A DNA stretch of 64,000 nucleotides from Bicyclus anynana (GCF_947172395.1 NC_069094.1:15304292-15368291), one strand, 5' to 3'. Shown: positions 19,853 to 30,496, counted from the first letter of the stretch. Notes: generated by a model not told the origin, from the letters alone. A program made the numbers and translations.

Positions 19853-22786
19853 TTATTTGGGTACCCATTTTCGGGTAAAGGCCTCCTCCATCATACTCCA
19901 ATGTGCTCTATCTGCAGCAATCCTCGTCCATGTATGACCTGCGATCTCTTCGATATCGTCTCTCCAACGAGCGTGCGGTCTGCCTCGCGGCCGGATGTGA
20001 TCACGCGGCCACCAATGTAACACTCTCTCGCTCCACCGACCATCTCTAGTGCGCGCCACGTGACCTGCCCATCGCCATTTTAGTTTGCACGCCAGTTCTG
20101 CAGCATCGATCAGCTTTGTCTTATTCCTTATGTCAACGTTCCTTTGACGGTCACTGAGTTTAAGGCCTAACATGCTGCGCTCCGTCGCTCTTTGGAATTT
20201 TTGTATTCTATCAATAATACGTTTGGTCAAAGTCCACGTTTGACACCCATATAAAAGTGTAGGAAATATTGTGTTTTCCATTGCCTTCTTTTTCAACGAT
20301 AGAGGGATTTTAGATTTGAAAATATGTTTCAATGACCAGTATTTGCCCCACGCAATCTTGATTCTCCTCTCCACTTCTTTTATTGTTTGCTCTTCGAATG
20401 ATATTCTCTGCCCGAGATAAATGTATTCGTCAACATAGCTAATTGGTTGAGATTCGATTGATGTAGGTATCTCTGTGTTGTTAGTCATTATACAGGTCTT
20501 TTTGGCATTCATTTCCAATCCACATTTTTTACTTTCCTGATTTAAGGTGTTAATCATGTAATAAAGATCATCGTACTTTTCACTTACCAACACTATGTCA
20601 TCTGCAAATTTCAAGTGGTTGAGGAGCTCCCCGTTTATATTTACCCCTAGATTTTCCCAAGTTATTTTGGAAAATATTAGCTCTAGTAGAGCCGTAAATA
20701 AGTTCGGCGAGATTGGGTCCCCCTGTCTGACGCCTCTATTTATAGCAAAAGAAGGTCCGATTTGTTCCAATTTTACTGACGCTCTACTATTTTTATATAA
20801 ACCTTGCAAAAGATCAACATATTTCGCCTCGATTCCTTGCTGGTTTAGAGCTTTCCATAGCGCCTCATGCGAGATAGAGTCAAATGCTTTTGCATAATCG
20901 ATGAACGCTATGTAGAGCGGGATCTTGTACTCTCTGAATCTCTCCATAACTTGGGACAGCGTAAATATATGATCAGTTGTGCTATATTTTGGTCTGAATC
21001 CTGCCTGTTCTCTTGGCTGGTGGAAGCTTAAAGTTGGTCTTAGACGTCTTAGGATGACATTTGTAAAAAGTTTATAGATGCTTTGAAGCAGGCTTATTGG
21101 TCTGTAATTTTCAATCTGTGTTGGATCGCCTTTCTTGTATAGTAGGGTAATGATAGCGTTTTCCCAATCTTTTGGTATGTAACACGAGCTTAATATTTCG
21201 TTGAATATTGATGTAATTATAGGTGTTAACGGTTCAATTAACGATTTCAAGATATCATTTGTGACTCTATCATGACCTGGACTTTTTGAGGATTTTAAAG
21301 AAGCAATACTGGCTCTAATTTCGTTTTGTAGGAAAGGTGGAACGTTCTCTGTATTTATTGTGGTACAGTTTACAGGTTCAGGAGAGCTTACTCTATCTTG
21401 TGTGCTGTATAAGTTTTTATAAAAATTTGTTGCAGTCTCTAAAATATTATTTCTATTAGTGACTGTGATACCTTCCTTGTTCTTTACTGACGGTATCCAC
21501 TCTCTGCATTTATTTAACCGCTTTACAACGCGCTTTATTGAGCTTCTTTGTATTAATTCCTCTTCGATAATTTTATATTTGTACTTAGTTTTATTTTTGT
21601 TTAAACTTTTTCTTATTTTCGTATAGAGTTTTGACAAACGTTTTCGCTCTATTCTTGACTTATTCTTTTTATTTTTCAAGTACTCCCTTTCATGTATTAG
21701 TTGATTTACTTTTTCTGTAAAAATAAATTCATTTTCAGATATGTTCTTCGTTTTGGGTATATTTTCAATACATCCTGTGATCTGTATAATCAAATCCTTA
21801 TATTTTTGGTCAGTGCTTTTATTCCCAGCGGTGTAGTGTTTTCTGATCTCTTCAAAATTTTTTGCAATAGAGTCTCTTTTTGTTGGCGTTAAAGTCGAGA
21901 TATTTTGACCAAATGACTTTCTGCTTTTTTTGATGTTTGTTAATAGATTATACGTCACTCTGAGTAGTCTGTGATCTGTAGAATAAGTTGTTCCTAAAAC
22001 CTGTATATTCAAGATTGCTCTTAAGTTTTTTGTCAATATATAATCTATTTCATTTCGAGTTTTTCCGTCAGGAGATAGCCAGGTCCAGCGATTTTTAGCC
22101 TTCTTTTTAAAGAATGTACTTGTTATGTAGAGCTGGTTTTGTAGACAATATTGAACAAGAATTTCGCCCCTGTCATTCCTTGTGCCGTATCCCCAACTAC
22201 CCATAACTTTCCCATCTTCTTGAGTTGGTTTTCCAACTTTGGCGTTAAAATCTCCTAAGACAAGGGTATGTGTAGGTGTTCTTTCGAGGCATAAGCTAAG
22301 ATCATTATAGAACTTCTGTAACTCTTCTTCTGAAGCTTTTTCGGTAGGTGCGTATGCTTGAATGCAGGTTATTTTTACATTTTCTATCGATAAATCCAGT
22401 CGTACTACTCTATCAGTTATAGCAGTAAAGCTCGTTATTTGGTGTTTTAAAGATTTCCTAATCATAAATCCAACTCCATTAAAACCAGCCCTTTCCCCTT
22501 TATACACAAGGATATATTCGCTGTATTCTAGTATTTTCATGCTTTCTTTTTTAATTTCCGATAATCCTATAATATCCCATTTGATGTTTTGTAGCGAATG
22601 TTCAAGTTCATTTAATCTGCCTTCCGATACAAGGGATCTTATATTGTAGGTTGCAATGTAGAGTAAATTACTGATGGAGGGTTTTGGTCTGAGACTCCCC
22701 CGGCGACCACCCGTATGGGGAGCTGTATAGTTATGTTCTTGGTGTTTATTTAATGAAGTACATGCAAGAGGGGCCTTTTCCGGATC
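19853..22786 (-). CDS. RTE-like ORF2: endonuclease and reverse transcriptase
   Basis: The frame is open for 977 codons from just after a UAG at 22787-22789 to a stop at 19853. The first AUG is at 22540, but the endonuclease domain begins upstream of it: IATYNIRSL (catalytic Asn) and DIIGLSEIK (catalytic Glu) are encoded at 22541-22670. Further endonuclease motifs follow: QAYAPTEKA, LGDFNAKVGK, WTWLSPDGKTRNEIDYIL and STDHRLL. RT motifs are complete: YRPISLL, AFIDYAKAFDSISHEAL (A), RGVRQGDPISPNLF (B) and LKFADDIVLVSE (C). The C-terminus has KLKWRWAGHVART and GRPHARWRDDIEEIAG, shared in pattern with RTE-D fragments. The enzyme would nick target DNA and prime reverse transcription there. All catalytic residues I can identify are present. 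Confidence 0.9.
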   Translation of the reverse strand, partial: DPEKAPLACTSLNKHQEHNYTAPHTGGRRGSLRPKPSISNLLYIATYNIRSLVSEGRLNELEHSLQNIKWDIIGLSEIKKESMKILEYSEYILVYKGERAGFNGVGFMIRKSLKHQITSFTAITDRVVRLDLSIENVKITCIQAYAPTEKASEEELQKFYNDLSLCLERTPTHTLVLGDFNAKVGKPTQEDGKVMGSWGYGTRNDRGEILVQYCLQNQLYITSTFFKKKAKNRWTWLSPDGKTRNEIDYILTKNLRAILNIQVLGTTYSTDHRLLRVTYNLLTNIKKSRKSFGQNISTLTPTKRDSIAKNFEEIRKHYTAGNKSTDQKYKDLIIQITGCIENIPKTKNISENEFIFTEKVNQLIHEREYLKNKKNKSRIERKRLSKLYTKIRKSLNKNKTKYKYKIIEEELIQRSSIKRVVKRLNKCREWIPSVKNKEGITVTNRNNILETATNFYKNLYSTQDRVSSPEPVNCTTINTENVPPFLQNEIRASIASLKSSKSPGHDRVTNDILKSLIEPLTPIITSIFNEILSSCYIPKDWENAIITLLYKKGDPTQIENYRPISLLQSIYKLFTNVILRRLRPTLSFHQPREQAGFRPKYSTTDHIFTLSQVMERFREYKIPLYIAFIDYAKAFDSISHEALWKALNQQGIEAKYVDLLQGLYKNSRASVKLEQIGPSFAINRGVRQGDPISPNLFTALLELIFSKITWENLGVNINGELLNHLKFADDIVLVSEKYDDLYYMINTLNQESKKCGLEMNAKKTCIMTNNTEIPTSIESQPISYVDEYIYLGQRISFEEQTIKEVERRIKIAWGKYWSLKHIFKSKIPLSLKKKAMENTIFPTLLYGCQTWTLTKRIIDRIQKFQRATERSMLGLKLSDRQRNVDIRNKTKLIDAAELACKLKWRWAGHVARTRDGRWSERVLHWWPRDHIRPRGRPHARWRDDIEEIAGHTWTRIAADRAHWSMMEEAFTRKWVPK

Positions 22787-23473
22787 CTATGGTTTACTTT
22801 GTAAATAGCCTGTAATAGTGTTTTTAGTTCTCTTTGTTGAAGGTTTGTGTTGTGTATTGTTGTTAGCGAAATAATCTGGGGATTGTGATAAATTTCTCTT
22901 ATTTGTTGGTTTTGAGTTTGATTTTGGGGTAGTTTTGTCTAGTATAACTATTTTATTATATTTTATAATGGCAAATTTTCCTTCGCTTCTCAGTTTCTGT
23001 ATCTGCTCGTTCAATACTCTTCGTTCGTTTAAAAATTTTTTCGGATAATCTTCTTGCATGTAGTAAGGTGTGTCTTTTAAACATTTTTTAGACTTAATTA
23101 TTTGTATTTTTTTATTTATAGTGGTTAGTGATAGAATTAAGGGTCTTGTCTTTGAGCTTTTTTTGCCCAGTCTATAAAGGCAATCTATGTCGGAGTAATT
23201 TAATTTAACTGACATGATCTCATTAATTATAGTCAAGATTTCCTTCTCTAAGTCTTCATAGTTGTTTTCATTTTCTTCGACCCCAAAAATCACAATATTT
23301 CTTTTTCTTATATGCCTTTCGATCTGATCTATTCGTTTTTCTTGCTCTTCAACTTTATTACTTATTTCGTTGTGTTTAGACTCAATTTCTAAAAACTTTT
23401 TATTTAAATTGTTATTAATAGATTCCGTTATACTTTTTTCCATATTATCTAGTTTTTGCTTCTGTAATTTCAT
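22787..23473 (-). CDS. RTE-like ORF1: coiled-coil RNA-binding protein
   Basis: 228 codons from AUG 23473 to UAG 22787-22789. Residues 1 to about 70 are a Lys/Glu/Gln-rich heptad-like coiled coil (NKVEEQEKRIDQIERHIRKR). They are followed by NIVIFGVEENE and a fold resembling the RRM-like domain of L1-type ORF1 proteins, ending in a basic tail. By analogy it would trimerise and coat the element RNA. The native start is probably 23515: an AUG there is in frame and is followed 12 codons later by a UAG at 23477-23479, immediately upstream of this AUG. ORF2 continues in the same frame after the terminal UAG. Family membership is by fold pattern only. Confidence 0.8.
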   Translation of the reverse strand: MKLQKQKLDNMEKSITESINNNLNKKFLEIESKHNEISNKVEEQEKRIDQIERHIRKRNIVIFGVEENENNYEDLEKEILTIINEIMSVKLNYSDIDCLYRLGKKSSKTRPLILSLTTINKKIQIIKSKKCLKDTPYYMQEDYPKKFLNERRVLNEQIQKLRSEGKFAIIKYNKIVILDKTTPKSNSKPTNKRNLSQSPDYFANNNTQHKPSTKRTKNTITGYLQSKP

Positions 23474-23515
23474 CTCCTACTGTATATTTCTTAACATTTC
23501 CGTGATGTCCTCCAT

Positions 23516-24125
23516 TTTCAAAGATTTGAAACTTGATTGAAATCGCTGTTTGGCATAAATATGTTGCCCTCTAGCGGTTCAGTATTGAAATACCATGTAA
23601 ATGCAATGTCAAGTAAATCGACAGTGTGTATCAATATGAAGTTAGCGATATCGTAATGTTGCTATTCCTCGATAGGTGGCGTTGTTTACATAAGCTATTT
23701 ATCAATAGATGGCGCTTGTTACAGTTTTACTGTCATACGGCCGTTATGATATTTGAATATATATTATTTTGTTTTGTTTCACTATATACTGTCTTATTCA
23801 ATGTAATATTCACTGTAACTATGTCCAAATACTACGAAAATCACCACTTCAATCTTTAACCACTTCGCCACAGTTGTTTAATATGTTATTCGTTCAAATG
23901 ACGATGTTGTTTGGTTCATAACACTTTGTCGAGTTTTTCTTGTATTCTGCACATTAAAGTTTTAATTATTACTTCACTTTAAAGTTTTTTACACTGTTTC
24001 ACTAAATATTCACTTTGTTTTGTTCAAATCCCGTTGTAATTATTTTTAATTGGGAAAAAATAACAGAGCTAGTTGTGTTTGTTACGCACTTCAGCGCCCT
24101 CTCGTTCATTCAAATATAGTAATTC
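23516..24125 (-). promoter_or_regulatory. 5' UTR/promoter region of the RTE-like element, with four CTCF-like motifs
   Basis: Non-coding DNA upstream of ORF1. Four short words resemble the insulator-protein CTCF core: ctagagggc on the minus strand at 23566-23577, taggtggcgtt at 23674-23684, tagatggcgct at 23706-23716, and gagagggcgct on the minus strand at 24092-24103. Non-LTR elements carry internal promoters in this position. CTCF binding is a guess from motif resemblance only. Confidence 0.4.
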
Positions 24126-24417
24126 AATTATTAAAAAAAATTAAAGCGTGAGTGTAGCAAAAAAACACACTTTCGCATTTATAATGTAAGAATAAAACAT
24201 TCTGTAAACGGCAAAATCATATAAAAAAAAGTTGATACAGATCTAGTACTTACTAGAAGGTTACTAGCCCAATCAAAAATGTAAACTTGGTAGAATAATT
24301 CATTTCATAATTTATAGCACGTCATGCTACATTATCAAGCCACATCGCAGCAACACTACACTCACACAATAATCACTATCTTTAACTACCCGCTAATGAA
24401 TTATTTTCTTGTTTTGT
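24126..24417. other. Spacer
   Basis: AT-rich flank of the RTE-like element, nothing recognised. Confidence 0.35.
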
Positions 24418-24738
24418 CCGTTTTTTTTTTGTTTTTCTACATTAATTTTTTTAATCTCTACAGGTTGCCCTTGAATAAAATCTCACCTGATGGTAGTGAT
24501 GATGAAATCTAAGATGAAAGCGGGTTAACTTGTTAGGAGAAGGATGAAAATTCACACCTTTCGATTTCTACCCGACATAGTACCAGAACGTTAAATCGCT
24601 TGGCGGTACGTCTTTGCCGGTAGTAGAACAAGCCACGGCTGAGGCCTCCCACCAGACAGACCTGGACCAATTAAGAAAACCTCAATCGGGAGCTCCGTCT
24701 TGTAAATCCACCGCATACACCGCGCCATGGAGGCCGTT
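24418..24738 (-). repeat. SINE-M, nearly full length
   Basis: The T-rich stretch (complement of the tail) is expanded and interrupted, and 'acaggttgcccttgaata' replaces the usual 3' block. Head ends 'caccgcgccatggaggccgtt'. Several small deletions lie around the B box. Confidence 0.85.
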
Positions 24739-24840
24739 AAAACTGGTTTATGTTTCACTAGGCTTAATTTCAACATGTAGTTTTACCCGACTGCGTCTGA
24801 AGGAGGGTAATGTTTTTTGAGCGTATGTATGTGTGTGTAC

Positions 24841-25156
24841 GGAGAGCCGTGATAGTCCAGTGGATATGACCTCTGCCTCCGATTCTGGAGGGTGTTGGTT
24901 CGAATCCAGTCCGGGGCATGCACCTTCAACTTTTCAGTTGTGTGCATTTTAAGAAATTAAATATCACGTGTCTCAAACGATGAAGGAAAACATCGTGAGG
25001 AAACCTGCATACCAGAGAATTATCTTTATTCTCTGTGTGTGTGAAGTCTGCCAATCCGCATTGGGCCAGCGTGGTGGACTAATTGGCCTTACCCCTCTCA
25101 TTCTGAGAGGAGGCTCGAGCTCAGCAGTGAGCCGAATATGGGTTGATGACGACGAT
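24841..25156 (+). repeat. SINE-T, full length
   Basis: Both boxes are intact ('tagtccagtggatatgacc', 'ggttcgaatccagtccgg'), and the end is 'gggttgatgacgacgatg'. Flanks carry tgtgtgta on both sides, a plausible short target duplication within a TG-rich repeat. Confidence 0.92.
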
Positions 25157-25709
25157 GTGTGTATGTTTGTATGTGTGTCATTTCTTTGGCACGCCCTACA
25201 GCCCAAACGGCTGGACGGTCGATTTTTACATATAAGGTGTCATTGATTTCATCAGAACTGTGATAATGACATAGGCTATCTATAGTTCATTTCTATAGTT
25301 CATTACTCTTAAGCAGTCGGGTTTTTTGTTTTTATAATAATTTGAAGAAATAAAAAAAAAATGTAACTATATTGATGTTTAAAATTTATAAGTCGCAGAG
25401 CCATCTAAAGTTCATTATACGCAGAATCTAGCTACTGTTAAAGTCGTCCATTTAAACATCAGTCTGGATGAATTCCCATATCTAAACTATGGGAAATATC
25501 CCGGCCTTTGAGCCCCTGGATCAAAGGGTAGGTCGGGGATTATTGCGGCGGGAATACCCGGCTTACAGGGAATTGCTGGAGATTAACTTTACATCAATTT
25601 TATCATTAACTTAATAACTGACGCGTTTCCCATTAAACGAAAATGTTTTAGTAGACATTCAAACAAAATTCTTTTATTTCAAGCAGTAATACTTTAAATT
25701 TATAGATGC
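25157..25709. other. Remnant of a further repeat plus spacer
   Basis: 'tgtttgtatgtgtgtcattt' and 'gcccaaacggctggacggtc' at 25157-25225 continue the GTATGTGTG flank left of the SINE-T, so that SINE interrupted another dispersed element. 'cttttatttcaagcagta' at 25674 resembles a retrotransposon 3' end. The rest is unassigned. Confidence 0.35.
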
Positions 25710-25955
25710 TTATGAATGTTATTTAAACGGGTACATACCACGATAAAACGACGAGATTTTTATTGTCGATATTTCGACCCAGTTGCATGGATCGTGGTCA
25801 CGACGGGACTGAAGTTGCGAGATGAGAAGTGAAGTCAGCTGTTAGGGGCAAAATCGATCTACCCTCTTTCGATAGAAGATTTCTCTTTCGAAATATCGAC
25901 AATAAAAATCTCGTCGTTTTATCGTGGTATGTACCCGTTTAAATAACATTCATAA
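25710..25955. mobile_element. TIR element with perfect 68-bp terminal repeats
   Basis: Arms 25710-25777 and 25888-25955 are identical inverted copies over all 68 bp, enclosing 110 bp. The ends read ttatgaatgttatttaaacg and its complement; the arms also include 'cgataaaacgacgag'. No coding capacity. Perfect arms imply recent movement or gene conversion between arms. The superfamily is not determinable here. Confidence 0.85.
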
Positions 25956-27143
25956 TGAACAACCACGAAATAAGTTTAAAATCATTAGTTTATAGATGCT
26001 TATCGTGTATTTTGAGGAAAAATCGAATTGGATTTTTTTCATAATTTTATGGATTTTCATTTTTATGAATGAAAAGTAAAAAGTAAAAGTACCCACCTAA
26101 CTTAAACTACTTAGCTGTCTACCGATGAGGTCTTGTAAAAATCATTTCAGCCATTTTGGAGAATATCTGGAACAAGCAGACCAATAGAAAAACGTTTAAA
26201 AATATAAATTTCGAACTAACTAGATACTGTACCATATATGTATTCATGCTATATGAATGATGTATTTGTAAAGTAACTATGTATGTATTTCGCTAAGAAA
26301 TTCTTACAAAGACTTACATACTTAGAGACTTACATACCCGCCATTCTGCATTGGAGCAGCATAGTGGATCTGAGCACTATATCCTGTAGTGAGCAATTAA
26401 AATGATAATGATGTTTTAGCAGACTCAGAAATGGATTAAAAAAAATAAAAAAACTAATTCGAACAAAGGACAACATTTGTCAGGACAACTTAATTATCAA
26501 ATTAAAATGTAACCAAAATAAGACCCTAGAATGGCAGAGAATGATCTTGAGTGGAGTCACGCACTTGTGAACGTTATGTGTAGGGTTAAAGACGTCTTTG
26601 GCAGTTAACTAACACTCCCATTTTCCACTCAAGTCACTTTCCCCTATCCCAAATAACCCATAAATAATTACACAACAAGAAATGTAGACGGCTCGAACGC
26701 CACAAGTATACCGAAGCCAACCGTACTACGAGTGCCTTAAACCGCTAGTTGTATCCGCCAACCGATCGCTACCCCTCTCTAACTCCCTACTCTTTACGGA
26801 AACAAATGCATCACCTAGCGTCGGCACGAGCCAACACTAGATCGGACGACGTCATATCCGTCTCAGAGTACTATTATTTTATTTTAGATGATTATTTTAT
26901 TCTACCTTTCCCTACGAATTGTGTAATTGGGGTATTTTTATTGGACATTTACAAAATACCATTTCACCAAGTTAATTATTCGTGGTTTCACAACGCAGTT
27001 CATTGCAAATTACTTAATTAATTATGTGAAATATCGACGCGTTTGCGAAACTGTCGATTTGGCGAATTAATTTGTGTTACCTGAAATTACTTTGTAAACC
27101 AATTGTACGTTATTTAATCAAAATATTATTAATTATAAAATGC
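25956..27143. other. Spacer
   Basis: A plus-strand RTE-type 3' relic lies at 26335-26415 ('ctgcattggagcagcatagt' ... 'aaaatgataatgatg'). The 90-codon frame at 26749-27021 has no recognised motif. Confidence 0.35.
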
Positions 27144-27529
27144 TTTACATATCGTCTCCGTAGAGCGAAAAGTCATTAACCTAAAAATCACTGTTTTGAG
27201 ATATGAACGTTTAAAGTTTTTGAAAATTTAAATACTCATAACTTTTTTGCTATTAAATATCTTTATGTACATAGCCTTAATTTAAAGATACTTTATCAGA
27301 GTTCGTTTTATACTAATGCAGAGGAATATTAATTCTCCCATTACGCTCTATGTTTTAAAGGGTAGACATAGTTACTTTGCACGTTTCATAAAATAAAAAC
27401 TGAGGCAGCTACAAAAACGACGGTTAGACAGATATTTAGAGAATTAAATGGTGATTTTAATGTCATTTATAGCTCAAAAAGGCATTTTTGGGACTTGGTA
27501 ATTTTCGCTCTACGGGGACGATTTGTAAA
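27144..27529. mobile_element. TIR element, 28-bp terminal repeats
   Basis: Arms 27144-27171 and 27502-27529 match as inverted repeats with two mismatches (core cgtctccgtagagcgaaaa versus its complement with one change). Total 386 bp, AT-rich interior, no transposase. Typical of a MITE; the superfamily is unresolved. Confidence 0.7.
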
Positions 27530-28062
27530 ATTTACTTAATGTATGGCAATAGACGTATAATTTTATAAATAAATAATTAGTCGGAATATCTTCGAATATC
27601 ATCACCGACTTACCGACCGGGGATGATGACTAGGTTTAAATATATTGATTTTTATGAGACATTCATGACATGAGGTAAATAAGGTGATTTTTTTACGTAA
27701 ATTACAAAGATTGACTGGATGTTTGCCAAATAAATAAGATTATAAAATTTAGAAATCTACTAAAAATCTAAAATTAGATGAAATTTTATACATTTTTAGC
27801 TTCCTTACATTGAACGTGTTTTTTTTTTCAATATTTATCAATATTTGAACTATACGAGTAAACATAAACGCAAAAACAAAGATATTTGTAATTTTGTTTT
27901 AACGCCCAAATTTAACGATCAACGACGTCATTAATTCGTGCTATTTTTTATGGAGCGTTTTTCAGGGCTCCGTGGCAGCACTGCAAATATGACACTTTAA
28001 ATCAATGTAGCTCCGAAAGTAATGATCACAGATTTCCTGTGTCTTTTAGAAAATTCCTTTCG
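27530..28062. other. Spacer
   Basis: No gene or repeat recognised. Confidence 0.35.
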
Positions 28063-28354
28063 TTATCAACCCATATTCAACTCACTGCTGAGCTCAGAAT
28101 GAGAGGAGTTAGGCCAATAGTCCACCACGCTGGCCCAATGCGGATTGGCAGACTGCACACACGAAAAATTTAAGAAAATTCTCTGGTATGCAGGTTTCCT
28201 CACGATGTTTTCCTTCACCGTTAGAGACACGTGTTATTTAATTTAATCTTAAAATGCACACAACTGAAAAGTTGGAGGTGCATGCCCCGGACCGGATTCG
28301 AACCCACACCTTCCGGAATCGGAGGCAGAGGTCATGTCCACTGGGCTATTATGA
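28063..28354 (-). repeat. SINE-T, full length
   Basis: Minus strand, from 'tatcaacccatattcaactc' through both boxes ('ggattcgaacccacacc' is the B box complement) to 'cactgggctattatga'. The block between 'gctgagctc' and 'agaatgagagg' is shortened. Confidence 0.9.
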
Positions 28355-28859
28355 AAATTGCTTTACTATTAGCTCCTAATTTATATACAATTTAAAAAAC
28401 TGTTATCATCTCTATTTTTGGACAAAAAGAAAACTAATTATATATAACTAAACCAGGACTTGAACCCAAAGGAAGGAAGGAAGGAGGAATGTATCAACGA
28501 GATAGTTGAAAACAAAATATAGAAACCTGGGAATTCAGCAGCGCAAAATAATTGACATGGCAAAACGCCGCAGGCGTTGGAAAATTGCTTTATACGTGAG
28601 CTACCCACACTGAGCTTAAATACGAACATGGCCTAAATAGCTGTTATGATATAAAATCCTTACCATGTTTCATTTTTCAAAAATCATTATCAAAAATTTT
28701 ACAAGCACAGCAAGAAGAGGTCAAGTTTGACTATTATATTTGAAAAGATTCTCCTACTGAATCGTAACGCGGATTTTGCTGAGACGAGCCGGCAATACAC
28801 TCGATTAAGTCAACAAAACACTAGTTGGATCATGAACATTAAACGGATTTCAGAAGTTA
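28355..28859. other. Spacer
   Basis: Includes a short GGAA microsatellite (28470-28488). A 63-codon minus-strand frame (28438-28629) has no recognised family. Confidence 0.3.
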
Positions 28860-28962
28860 GTGGCTGCTCGCTCAAGATCGTGGTATTTGGAAGGTTTTAC
28901 AGGAGGCCTATGACCAGCAGTAGACGTCCATCAGCTGATGACGATGATAAGAATGAATAATA
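28860..28962 (+). mobile_element. RTE-D 3' end fragment
   Basis: 'gctgctcgctcaagatcgtg' and 'ggaggcctatgaccagcag' correspond to the last codons of RTE-D, followed by 'tcagctgatgacgatgat'. Only about 100 bp survive. Confidence 0.65.
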
Positions 28963-30148
28963 AATGTATTTTTGATTAGTCCAGCAGACTACCCGTGAAT
29001 TCGTCCACGTAGAAAACCGTAAGGTTGGAACCTTACTCTCAAAGAGCAGACTTACAAGAATTAATTTTCTCACCTTAGAGTGTACCAAACTTCATAAGAG
29101 AAGTACTGACTGAAATGAAATGTCTGCTTGGTAGCTTAGTTTAATTAGTCGTGAATATGATGTCAGTCTTCATCTTTATAAGACAAATTTAATCTAAAAT
29201 TAGGTCATACTTTCTATCATGCAGTATAAAACTAATCTAACAAAGTTTCTTTAAAGGCTTCTCTTGCCGAGAGCTCTTCCGTATCAAACGATTTCCGTTC
29301 TCAGTAAAAAGGAAATACGTTCTATGGTTTATCCTACACGTACCTTAAACACTGTCGTTGTAGTGTTGTTGTCGTAACATCCCTGGCACCAAACACCATC
29401 ACTGGGATTGGGAATATACCCCTGCACCACTAGGCTACAGGGAAAGGGTTTGTTCATATAAAAGCTCTGTTTTACGAGTTTGTCCAATAAACTATTGTCA
29501 ATACGGCTTATTTGTTTAGGCAGCCAATAAATTGGGATGCCAGGAACCGTATAAGGAGGTTTCACACTGTTTATAAAAAGCAGCTTTTTTTTAACGCTCG
29601 CTCATCAACTTATAGACCGAAAGGGGACTACGAAATTTATAGATAATTTAAAAAAAAAAAGAAGAAAACCATGTTATTAATACTATTAATATAAATCTAC
29701 GCCCCTCTTTTCTTTTTCTCTCAGCACCCGATTGTTAGGTATACTTCGTCATTGTATGACTCACTTTAATAGATTCAATATAAAATATAAAGATAGGTAA
29801 ACTTTAAACATTTTAAATCGTACAATAAAAATCATTGATAGAATTCATGTTTAAAATTAACATAATTAGTAAAAGATTTTTGAATGAATGAATTAAGGTT
29901 ATATGCCAATATTTTGATAAATATATAGAGGAAAAACGCTGAGATGCGCTGCACGTGTGTAGGTGCTCTAACCGTCTGTCGGGAGCCTCGACTGTTGTAA
30001 ATTACAGGCGCGTCGAAGTGTTATGCCTCAATTTCACCAACTGATTCATACGCCCGAATTCTTACCGAGAATTTATGAGGATATCGGAGATGAATCAGTG
30101 GCGTGTGTTTTGTCTATCGACGATGTCGTTGATTTCTGTTTACTAAGC
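28963..30148. other. Spacer
   Basis: A HEL-like 3' scrap may lie at 28992-29015 (minus; 'gaattcgtccacgtagaaa'). A tRNA-like B box on the minus strand occurs near 29385-29455, perhaps an old SINE head. No gene. Confidence 0.3.
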
Positions 30149-30440
30149 ACTAGCCGTGATAGCCCAGTGGATATGAGCTCTGGGCTCTGCCTTCGATTCG
30201 GAGGGCGTAGGTTCAAATCCGGCCTGGGGTAAGCAACTCCAACTTTTGAGTTATGTGCATTTTAGGAAATTGAATATCACGTGTCTCAAACGGTGAAGGA
30301 AAAACATCGTGAGAAAATCTGCGTACCAGAGAATTTTCTTAATTCTCTGCGTGTCTTAAATCTCTGAAGTCTGCCAATCCGCATTGGGCCAGCGTGTTGG
30401 ACTATTGGCCTAACCCGAATATGGGTTTATAATGATGATG
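30149..30440 (+). repeat. SINE-T with small insertion in head
   Basis: 'gagctctgggctctgcc' carries a short duplication between the A and B boxes. The B box is 'ggttcaaatccggcctgg'. The 'ctctcattctgagaggag' block is deleted. The tail is 'ataatgatgatg'. Confidence 0.88.
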
Positions 30441-30466
30441 CCCCGCGGTTTCACCCGCGTAGTGTT
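30441..30466 (-). repeat. HEL terminal scrap
   Basis: 'ccccgcggtttcacccgcgt' is the complement of the 'acgcgggtgaaaccgcgggg' terminus of HEL copies. Nothing else of the element is left. Confidence 0.5.
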
Positions 30467-30496
30467 ATTTGGGTAAGTATGATATGTTGACATCTC

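Larger units (their letters stand above)
19660..24125 (-). mobile_element. RTE-like retrotransposon, nearly complete
   Basis: Minus-strand element of roughly 4.4 kb: a 5' UTR of about 600 bp (about 23516-24125), ORF1, ORF2, a short 3' UTR and a (TTA)n tail at 19661-19689 (seen as ATA repeats). Endonuclease plus RT in one ORF, a short 3' UTR and a microsatellite tail are typical of RTE/BovB-like elements. The 5' boundary is approximate, set where the unique-looking upstream DNA resumes. No SINE or HEL repeat interrupts it, which suggests a young insertion. Confidence 0.85.

Noticed and set aside
20595..22649. Plus-strand frames opposite the RTE-like ORF2 (20595-20897, 21701-21892, 22362-22649)
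   Set aside because: Antisense shadows of a coding region with clear endonuclease and RT motifs on the minus strand.
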